Assembly: GCA_023414155.1 (NCBI GenBank) | Contig: JAEZOG010000183.1 | Coordinates: 1 to 5,766 of the forward strand | Source of the DNA: Cyanobacteria bacterium OH_CFB_184 | Lineage (GTDB): Bacteria; Cyanobacteriota; Vampirovibrionia; Gastranaerophilales; Gastranaerophilaceae | DNA length: 5,766 bases | Direction: 5' to 3' | Shown here: one piece after another, positions 1 to 4,309 of the stretch | How the letters are laid out: every line of letters begins with the position of its first letter | Position numbering within the stretch: position 1 is the stretch's first letter | Notes under the pieces: generated by a model | What the model saw: only the letters and a program-made list of their open reading frames with translations | The model's database searches: none | Told to the model about the DNA's origin: nothing | Position numbers and translations under genes: made by a program

Positions 1-339
1 TTAAAATATATATGTTTTTAACCAAAATTCATTAAATTAACTTCATTAACGATTGTAAAACCTTTTTTTCTCACTTGTTTCGGGGGGCATGGTCAATTGT
101 AAAAAAATATTCATAAATATTTTCTTGTAAAGCATGGGGCACCATAATAGGATTAATACACGAGTTGAGATAAGGGATAAGTAAGCGAGGTGATGGCTTA
201 AACATTCGATAGAGTGGTTACTAGATGAAGAGAGAGACTATTAATTAATTGGTGAGGATAAAAGCTTTATTAAAAAGCTAATTTTAAAAAATATGGAGTT
301 GGGGATAAAAAAGATTTAGTTGGGAGAAAATCAACAAAC
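1..339. other. Gene-free left flank, possibly part of a non-coding transcript
   Basis: No reading frame of useful length or codon character exists here on either strand, and all three forward frames meet stops soon after the left edge. From about 150 the plus strand is strongly purine-rich, with repeated GAG, GGATAA and GATGAAGAG-like runs. A small AT-rich hairpin lies at 263-268 pairing with 274-279, and ATGG/CCAT arms pair around 134-145. The stretch runs directly into a good terminator at 340-365, so something on the plus strand is probably transcribed here: either a small RNA or the 3' untranslated tail of a gene left of the window. I looked for tmRNA, RNase P, SRP, 6S and common riboswitch signatures and recognised none. 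Confidence 0.4.
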
Positions 340-365
340 GTTCTGTTTATACAGAACTTTTTTTT
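340..365 (+). terminator. Rho-independent terminator upstream of deoB
   Basis: A perfect 7-bp stem (GTTCTGT, 340-346, with ACAGAAC, 351-357) closes a TTAT loop and is followed at once by eight T residues (358-365). It ends whatever transcript comes from the left, and it lies before the TATAAT box of deoB, so deoB is insulated from upstream transcription. An attenuator role is possible, but I found no competing antiterminator pairing. Confidence 0.85.
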
Positions 366-382
366 ATTTTGTGATAAATATA

Positions 383-410
383 TTAATGCATATAAGTGGT
401 CATTTATAAT
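383..410 (+). promoter_or_regulatory. Candidate deoB promoter
   Basis: A perfect TATAAT lies at 405-410, in the context TATAATTTAAG, which resembles the ferredoxin promoter. The -35 region is poor: TTAATG at 383-388 with 16-bp spacing. Transcription would begin near 417 and give a leader of about 20 bases. A second possibility is TTGTGA (369-374) with TATAAG (391-396), also 16 bp apart. Confidence 0.5.
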
Positions 411-426
411 TTAAGTTAATAGAAAT

Positions 427-432
427 AGGTGG
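427..432 (+). promoter_or_regulatory. Ribosome binding site that sets the deoB start
   Basis: AGGTGG lies five bases before the ATG at 438. The in-frame GTG at 429 is inside this Shine-Dalgarno sequence, so it cannot be the real start. Confidence 0.8.
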
Positions 433-437
433 AAAAC

Positions 438-1613
438 ATGAAAAGAGCAATAGTTGTAGTTATTGATTCTATGGGTGTAGGAGCTATGCCTGATGCGCAA
501 GATTATGGTGATGTTATGACGTGTAATACTCTTCAAAACGTTGCAAAAGCCGCAGGCGGTTTAAATGCACCTAATTTTGAAAAGTTGGGATTAGGCAATA
601 TTATCGATGTTGAAGGCGTAAATAAAACTGATAAAAATATAGCTCAATACGGTATTTTGCAAGAAGAATCAAAAGGAAAAGATACAACTACCGGTCATTG
701 GGAAATGATGGGGCTTGTTTTAAATGAGCCGTTTAGAACTTTTCCAAACGGTTTTGATAAGGAAATAATTGACCTATTCATAGAAAAAACAGGATGCAAA
801 GGCATTTTGGGTAACTATGCTTCATCTGGAACAAAAATAATAGAAGATTTGCACCAAGACCATGCCAGAACTCTCTATCCTATCGTATATACAAGCGCGG
901 ATAGCGTTTTTCAGATTGCAGTCGATATAGACCTTGTACCGATTGAAAAGCTATATGAATACTGTACTATAGCAAGAGAAATATTAGATAACGGATACAA
1001 TGTTTCAAGAGTTATCGCAAGACCTTATAAAATGGTTGATGGTAAGCCGGCAAGGGTTTCATCTTTAAGAAGAGATTATTCAGTTGTTCCTTTTAAAGAT
1101 ACTGTTTGCAATGAAATAGTTGCAAATAACGGTATTGTTATCGGGATAGGGAAAATTGAAGATATATTTGTAGGTTCAGGAATATCTCATGCTATTCATA
1201 CCGGGACAAATAAAGAAGGTTTGGATTTGACATTAAAAGCAATTAAAAATGAGCTTGATATTGAGCCGTTAAAAATAGCTGATTGTCCTTCAAATCCTGA
1301 TAAACAGTTTATATTTACCAATCTTGTAGACACAGATATGCTTTTTGGACATAGAAATGATGCAATTGGTTATGCAAAAGCAATTGAAGAAATCGACACT
1401 TATATACCAAAATTCATTGAAAATATGACAGAAGAAGATTTGCTTATAATTACAGCTGATCACGGTTGTGACCCTACTGTTGAAGGTACTGATCATACAA
1501 GAGAACAGGTTCCTGTGATTGTTTATCACAAAAATATCGAGCCAAAAAATATCGGCATAGAAAAATCTTTTACCTATGTGGCTAATATTATAAAAAATTG
1601 GATTTTTAAATAA
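438..1613 (+). CDS. deoB: Phosphopentomutase
   Basis: Cytoplasmic enzyme that interconverts ribose-1-phosphate (or deoxyribose-1-phosphate) and ribose-5-phosphate, linking nucleoside salvage to central carbon metabolism. It is a metal-dependent member of the alkaline phosphatase superfamily. The 391-residue protein has the usual family length. Visible landmarks: IDSMG near the N-terminus with metal ligand D10; KDTTTGHWE with T83, which aligns with the phosphorylated threonine (T85) of the Bacillus cereus enzyme; DMLFGH with D300 and H305; and TADHGCDPT with D341 and H342, followed by H353. Spacing between these ligands matches the B. cereus enzyme, so the active site looks intact. The segment between the two core halves, starting near residue 95, is the cap domain. 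The start is the ATG after AGGTGG. No nucleoside phosphorylase or deoxyribose-phosphate aldolase gene adjoins it here. No convincing terminator follows, so some readthrough into the ferredoxin gene is possible. Confidence 0.97.
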   Translation: MKRAIVVVIDSMGVGAMPDAQDYGDVMTCNTLQNVAKAAGGLNAPNFEKLGLGNIIDVEGVNKTDKNIAQYGILQEESKGKDTTTGHWEMMGLVLNEPFRTFPNGFDKEIIDLFIEKTGCKGILGNYASSGTKIIEDLHQDHARTLYPIVYTSADSVFQIAVDIDLVPIEKLYEYCTIAREILDNGYNVSRVIARPYKMVDGKPARVSSLRRDYSVVPFKDTVCNEIVANNGIVIGIGKIEDIFVGSGISHAIHTGTNKEGLDLTLKAIKNELDIEPLKIADCPSNPDKQFIFTNLVDTDMLFGHRNDAIGYAKAIEEIDTYIPKFIENMTEEDLLIITADHGCDPTVEGTDHTREQVPVIVYHKNIEPKNIGIEKSFTYVANIIKNWIFK

Positions 1614-1647
1614 TGTTAATTAGTATATGGTGTAATCAATTTATTTT

Positions 1648-1656
1648 TGCTATAAT
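1648..1656 (+). promoter_or_regulatory. Extended -10 promoter of the ferredoxin gene
   Basis: TGC followed by TATAAT (1651-1656) is a textbook extended -10 element, which explains why no good -35 box is needed. Transcription should begin near 1663, leaving a leader of about 45 bases. Confidence 0.7.
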
Positions 1657-1663
1657 TTAGCTC

Positions 1664-1680
1664 GAAATGGTAAACATTTC
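1664..1680 (+). other. Hairpin at the 5' end of the ferredoxin mRNA
   Basis: GAAATG (1664-1669) pairs with CATTTC (1675-1680) around a GTAAA loop. It falls right at the predicted transcript start, where such hairpins can slow 5'-end decay. It does not cover the ribosome binding site at 1695-1701. The function is inferred; only the inverted repeat is seen. Confidence 0.45.
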
Positions 1681-1707
1681 AAAGATCATAAGGTAAAGGA
1701 GAAAGAC

Positions 1708-1884
1708 ATGAAAGTAAAAATTGAAGATGGTTGTATATCATGTGGCGCATGCGAATCTATTTGTGAAGCTGTATTCTCAATAGAAGATATCGCTGTAGTT
1801 AATGAATCAGCAATCGCTGGCAACGAAGATTGTGTTAAAGAAGCAGCAGATGCTTGCCCAGTTAACGTAATTGTTGTTGAATAA
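1708..1884 (+). CDS. Ferredoxin, single [4Fe-4S] cluster type
   Basis: Small acidic cytoplasmic electron carrier of 58 residues, including the initiator Met. Cysteines lie at 9, 12, 15, 19, 42 and 50. This spacing is identical, shifted by one, to the Thermotoga maritima ferredoxin. There C10, C13, C16 and C51 hold one [4Fe-4S] cluster and C20 and C43 form a disulfide. By analogy C9, C12, C15 and C50 (in CPV) bind the cluster here, and C19-C42 may be a disulfide. C19 is followed by Glu rather than the Pro seen in two-cluster clostridial ferredoxins, and the second CxxCxxC is absent. AAAGGAG (1695-1701) sits six bases before the ATG. The gene has its own promoter and a strong terminator, so it forms a one-gene transcription unit. 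Its redox partner cannot be told from this window. Confidence 0.95.
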   Translation: MKVKIEDGCISCGACESICEAVFSIEDIAVVNESAIAGNEDCVKEAADACPVNVIVVE

Positions 1885-1901
1885 TTGATTTTTAAATCGA
1901 T

Positions 1902-1935
1902 AAAAGCTGCCTCAAAAGGGCAGCTTTTGTTTTTT
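1902..1935 (+). terminator. Strong terminator after the ferredoxin gene
   Basis: AAAAGCTGCC (1902-1911) pairs perfectly with GGCAGCTTTT (1919-1928) around a 7-base loop, followed by G and six T residues (1930-1935). It is the strongest hairpin in the window. It lies 18 bases after the ferredoxin stop codon and ends only 27 bases before the nth start codon. Confidence 0.93.
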
Positions 1936-1962
1936 AGAATATATTCTGCTAGAGTTATTACT

Positions 1963-2595
1963 ATGAAAAATATAGCTAAAATATTTAAAAACTTAAAAGA
2001 AGCAGATCTTCCTCAAACAGAATTTGTAAAATTTATGGAAGATATAAAAGACCCTTTTATAGTTTTGATAGGATGTATACTTTCTCTTCGAACTAACGAT
2101 AAAACAACTTATCCTGCTACTATGAGGATGCTTAAGCTGGGTAAAACCCCAAAAGACTTTTTAGATGTGAATCTAGAGGATTTAGAAAAAGCGATTTATC
2201 CTGTAGGATTTTATAAAAATAAAGCTAAACAGATACTTGAAATTTCAAGAGAACTTTATGAAAAATACGACTCTAAGGTGCCAAATACAATTGAGGGCTT
2301 GTTAAAATTTAAAGGAGTAGGCAGAAAAACGGCAAATTTAGTTCTTGCAAAAGGATTTGGACTCCCTGCTATATGTGTTGATGTGCATGTTCATAGAATT
2401 TCTAACAGAATGGGACTTGTTAAAACTAAAAACCCTGAAGAAACTGAATTTGAGCTAAAAAAAAATCTACCCTTAAAATATTGGATAGATTCAAATACCT
2501 TCTTCGTTACCTTTGGACAGAATGTTTGTAAACCAATTCGCCCAATGTGTTCTTCCTGTTCCGTTAAGAGCTTTTGCGATTTTTATAAATCTTAG
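1963..2595 (+). CDS. nth: Endonuclease III (DNA glycosylase/AP lyase)
   Basis: Base-excision-repair enzyme that removes oxidised pyrimidines from DNA and cuts the abasic site by beta-elimination. The 210-residue length is typical. The helix-hairpin-helix motif is at about 114-125 (KGVGRKTAN) and contains catalytic lysine K122. Catalytic aspartate D140 lies in VDVHVHR; these match K120 and D138 of the Escherichia coli enzyme. The C-terminal [4Fe-4S] loop is intact: C189, C196, C199 and C205 with the family spacing x6-x2-x5. Where E. coli has SAQATD this protein has SLRTND (41-46), closer to the SQRTxD form of archaeal and deep-branching bacterial relatives. The ATG at 1963 is preferred, because the frame open back to 1885 runs through the ferredoxin terminator. 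Its ribosome site is weak (AGAG, 1951-1954), and I see no clear promoter, so expression may rely on readthrough of that terminator. Confidence 0.95.
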   Translation: MKNIAKIFKNLKEADLPQTEFVKFMEDIKDPFIVLIGCILSLRTNDKTTYPATMRMLKLGKTPKDFLDVNLEDLEKAIYPVGFYKNKAKQILEISRELYEKYDSKVPNTIEGLLKFKGVGRKTANLVLAKGFGLPAICVDVHVHRISNRMGLVKTKNPEETEFELKKNLPLKYWIDSNTFFVTFGQNVCKPIRPMCSSCSVKSFCDFYKS

Positions 2596-2804
2596 CCCTT
2601 GATTACACTTGATACAAAATTCATAATTTCAAAAACTGATTCTTTTACAAAAGATGTAGCTAGTTTTGAAAGTGGTTGATTGTCGATATAATCAAACGCT
2701 ACATAGATTGGATCAGCTGAATTTCTAAATCTCATTCTTGGATCGTTATTTGCAAGAACTGTTGTATTAAATATGCTTTCATCAAATGCGATTGTAGTTG
2801 CCAT
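2592..2804 (-). CDS. Small orphan protein, unknown function (70 aa)
   Basis: I do not recognise this 70-residue protein. It has a mixed composition like a folded soluble protein: acidic and amide-rich in the first third, an RMRFRNSADP segment near residues 23-32, and a probable amphipathic helix in the last 25 residues. There is no cysteine, signal peptide or membrane segment. Support for it being real: codon composition fits the genome, it fills a gap between unrelated genes, GGATAGAG-like purines precede the ATG, and a promoter-like pair lies upstream. Its TAA stop overlaps the TAG stop of the converging nth gene by two bases (2593-2594). Against it: the ribosome site is weak and no family assignment is possible. 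I rate it probable, not certain. Confidence 0.6.
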   Translation of the reverse strand: MATTIAFDESIFNTTVLANNDPRMRFRNSADPIYVAFDYIDNQPLSKLATSFVKESVFEIMNFVSSVIKG

Positions 2805-2847
2805 AATTTCTCTATCCTCTGTGTTGGTGGTGTTTTGTCATCTCTCT

Positions 2848-2876
2848 TGTATATATATAAAGTATATATCTTGTAA
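2848..2876 (-). promoter_or_regulatory. Candidate promoter of the small orphan gene
   Basis: On the minus strand TTACAA (2871-2876) and TATACA (2848-2853) are 17 bp apart. They lie in a run of alternating AT, so other registers (such as TATATA two bases earlier) are equally possible. The leader would be about 35 bases. Confidence 0.4.
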
Positions 2877-2986
2877 GAAATTGCTTTTTTCTTCTGTTTT
2901 TATGAAGTAATGTTACAAAATAGAGACTTGCTGCAATTTTTTGAAAACCTTTGAGACGTGCTTTTTTCGGTATGATTTTTTGCAAT

Positions 2987-3016
2987 AAAAAAGCGACTTA
3001 CTTAAGCCGCTTTTTT
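2987..3016 (-). terminator. Terminator after the ribbon-helix-helix gene, nearly symmetric
   Basis: Fourteen-base arms (2987-3000 and 3003-3016) pair with one A-C mismatch. The GC-rich centre is flanked by six A on one side and six T on the other, so it can act in both directions. It lies 17 bases beyond the stop codon of the minus-strand ribbon-helix-helix gene, which it most likely serves. No plus-strand gene ends here. Confidence 0.85.
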
Positions 3017-3033
3017 GAATTTTTTCTTTAATT

Positions 3034-3222
3034 TTAATCTAATAAAGTTTCTAGAATAGATGCATTTTTGATTGCCATTGAATTTTCTCTTACTTTATTT
3101 CTGTGGATGTATGTTCTTAATGCTTCTCTAATTAATTCACTTCTTGAACGATTTTCAGTGTCTGCTACTTTGTCGATTTCTCCTAAGAATTTTTCGGGCA
3201 TTGAAATTAAAACTCTAGCCAT
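3034..3222 (-). CDS. Ribbon-helix-helix DNA-binding protein (CopG/Arc-like)
   Basis: A 62-residue protein with the whole ribbon-helix-helix fold. A short N-terminal beta strand (ARVLISM, 2-8) would insert in the DNA major groove as a dimer, followed by helix A (about 9-22) and helix B (about 26-40, RSELIREALRTYI). Proteins of this type bind DNA as dimers and often repress their own gene or serve as antitoxins. The 20-residue tail (43-62) is polar and may be a partner-binding segment. The ribosome site AAGGAG is present (3233-3238 on the plus coordinates), 10 bases from the ATG, which is a little far. No toxin-like gene is adjacent: downstream is a terminator, upstream a divergent hydrolase gene. 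A solitary regulator is therefore more likely than a toxin-antitoxin pair. Its target is unknown; the shared divergent intergenic region is the obvious candidate. Confidence 0.88.
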   Translation of the reverse strand: MARVLISMPEKFLGEIDKVADTENRSRSELIREALRTYIHRNKVRENSMAIKNASILETLLD

Positions 3223-3297
3223 AACTTAACTTCTCCTTATGTTTTATTGTATTAGTTTTGCTCTTGTACTTATATAAAAATAAATCCGAGATAAAAA

Positions 3298-3328
3298 TTG
3301 ACTATTCGGTATATAAATTTGCTATATT
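3298..3328 (+). promoter_or_regulatory. Promoter-like element in the divergent region (distal)
   Basis: TTGACT (3298-3303) and an extended -10, TGC followed by TATATT (3323-3328), face the hydrolase gene. The 19-bp spacing is long, but the extended -10 compensates. The -10 has the same TTTGCTATA core as the ferredoxin promoter. It would give a leader of about 95 bases. An imperfect inverted repeat (CCGAGATA with TATTCGG, 3286-3309) overlaps the -35 box and could be an operator. Confidence 0.4.
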
Positions 3329-3378
3329 TGTTAACATTTCTTAATAATAACTTTGGGAAATATTGATATTCCTCAATT

Positions 3379-3407
3379 TTTAGAAACGGTTGATATTGTG
3401 ATATTAT
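3379..3407 (+). promoter_or_regulatory. Promoter-like element close to the hydrolase start (proximal)
   Basis: TTTAGA (3379-3384) and an extended -10, TGA followed by TATTAT (3402-3407), are 17 bp apart. Transcription would start near 3414, leaving a leader of about 16 bases that just includes the ribosome site. I cannot tell which of the two candidate promoters is used. Confidence 0.4.
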
Positions 3408-3419
3408 TTTATTAGAGAT

Positions 3420-3424
3420 AAGGG
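3420..3424 (+). promoter_or_regulatory. Ribosome binding site that sets the hydrolase start
   Basis: AAGGG lies five bases before the ATG at 3430. The in-frame GTG at 3424 overlaps it and is rejected as the start. Confidence 0.75.
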
Positions 3425-3429
3425 TGAAT

Positions 3430-4206
3430 ATGGCAGAGATAAAAGTTTTATTGGTTCAGATGACTCCTGTAAAAGGAGAAAAGAGACAGAATTTAGACAA
3501 AATAAAAAAGATGATTGACTCATCAAATGAGAGGGATCTTGATTTGGTTGTGCTGCCAGAATTTTTTAATACGGGTATTGGAAATGACGTTTTTAGAGAT
3601 GGTGCAGAGATTGAAGATTCAAGTGAAACTATCGATTTTCTGTCAAAAATCGCAATAGAATATAATACAAACTTGGTCACCGGCACTATTTCTGAAAAAG
3701 ATGGCGATAATATATATAACACAAGTTATTTTATCGATAGAAACGGTAAAGTACTTGGCAAGTATAGAAAACGCCATTTATTTAATTATTACGGTGGTAA
3801 TGAAGGCGAGTGTTTTACTCCGGGAGAGGAAATAGTTGTGTTGAATACCGATATCGGTAAGGTTGGCATGTCTATTTGTTTTGATATTCGTTTCCCTCTG
3901 CAATTTAACAAGTTGATGAAAATGGGTGCAGAGCTTATTGTTTGTCCTGCTGCATGGGCATATGATTGGCTGCATACTTGGGAAATCTGTAATCAATCGA
4001 TTGCGCTTCAAAATCTTGCATATTTTATCGGCTGCACAGGTTGTGGTGAAGCAGGATACCAGCTTGCAGGAAACTCAATGATAGTCGGTCCAACAGGCAA
4101 AATTATTTCAAGACTGGATAAGCACGAATCAGTTTTAGTTGAAAAAATTGATCTTTCAAGAGTTCAAGAATTAAGATCCGCTTTTCCTATAATGAATTTA
4201 GAATAA
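3430..4206 (+). CDS. Carbon-nitrogen hydrolase, nitrilase superfamily (omega-amidase-like)
   Basis: Cytoplasmic hydrolase of 258 residues that cleaves a non-peptide C-N bond, most likely an amide. The nitrilase-superfamily Glu-Lys-Cys triad is complete: E44 in VLPEFFNTG, K114 in YRKRHLF, and nucleophile C150 in SICFDIRFP. The single-domain length and the K-x-HLF and C-F/Y-D-x-R-F-P signatures resemble omega-amidases such as YafV/Nit2, which hydrolyse alpha-ketoglutaramate and alpha-ketosuccinamate. Other branches (deaminated-glutathione amidase, carbamoylputrescine amidase) share much of this pattern, so the substrate is an inference. No transaminase or methionine-salvage gene sits nearby to settle it. 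The gene is divergent from the ribbon-helix-helix regulator, with about 207 bases between the start codons. No hairpin terminator follows, so the downstream gene may be partly cotranscribed. Confidence 0.93.
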   Translation: MAEIKVLLVQMTPVKGEKRQNLDKIKKMIDSSNERDLDLVVLPEFFNTGIGNDVFRDGAEIEDSSETIDFLSKIAIEYNTNLVTGTISEKDGDNIYNTSYFIDRNGKVLGKYRKRHLFNYYGGNEGECFTPGEEIVVLNTDIGKVGMSICFDIRFPLQFNKLMKMGAELIVCPAAWAYDWLHTWEICNQSIALQNLAYFIGCTGCGEAGYQLAGNSMIVGPTGKIISRLDKHESVLVEKIDLSRVQELRSAFPIMNLE

Positions 4207-4256
4207 GTTTCAATTTGTAAAAATATGTAAAATAAATTCAAGTTTATCAATTCACA

Positions 4257-4300
4257 TTCCGAATATATATATGTGAGAAGGTGTCGGATGTTCTTCGGAA
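4257..4300 (+). promoter_or_regulatory. Inverted repeat that would pair across the ribosome site of the next gene
   Basis: TTCCGAA (4257-4263) is complementary over seven bases to TTCGGAA (4294-4300), which runs into the ribosome site GGAAAGG (4297-4303). The same left arm can instead pair with TCGGA at 4284-4288, leaving the ribosome site free. The pairings are exact but short, and the loop is 30 bases, so a regulatory role is only suggested. Confidence 0.3.
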
Positions 4301-4309
4301 AGGTTTATT

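Noticed and set aside
89..130. 13-codon frame after a G-rich run
   Set aside because: The G-run is too close to the ATG to be a normal ribosome site, and the peptide has no recognisable character.
1..365. Known structured RNA such as tmRNA, RNase P RNA, 6S RNA or a riboswitch controlling deoB
   Set aside because: None of the conserved sequence blocks of these families was found, and a separate deoB promoter lies after the terminator.
1290..1529. Minus-strand 79-codon open frame inside deoB
   Set aside because: It lies wholly within the highly conserved C-terminal part of deoB and has no ribosome site; it is a shadow of the real gene.
1593..1607. AAAAAT/ATTTTT inverted repeat at the end of deoB as a terminator
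   Set aside because: The stem is A-T only and lies inside the coding sequence; it would be too weak.
1885..1962. N-terminal extension of endonuclease III back to a TTG at 1885
   Set aside because: It would translate the ferredoxin terminator hairpin and begin right at the ferredoxin stop; the family length fits the ATG at 1963.
2972..3031. 19-codon plus-strand frame
   Set aside because: It reads straight through the terminator hairpin at 2987-3016.
2592..3222. Toxin-antitoxin pair made of the ribbon-helix-helix protein and the 70-residue protein
   Set aside because: A terminator and about 230 bases separate them, each has its own ribosome site, and the 70-residue protein shows no toxin motif.
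3456..4011. Two minus-strand open frames inside the nitrilase-family gene
   Set aside because: Both lie antisense to conserved hydrolase coding sequence and have no supporting signals.
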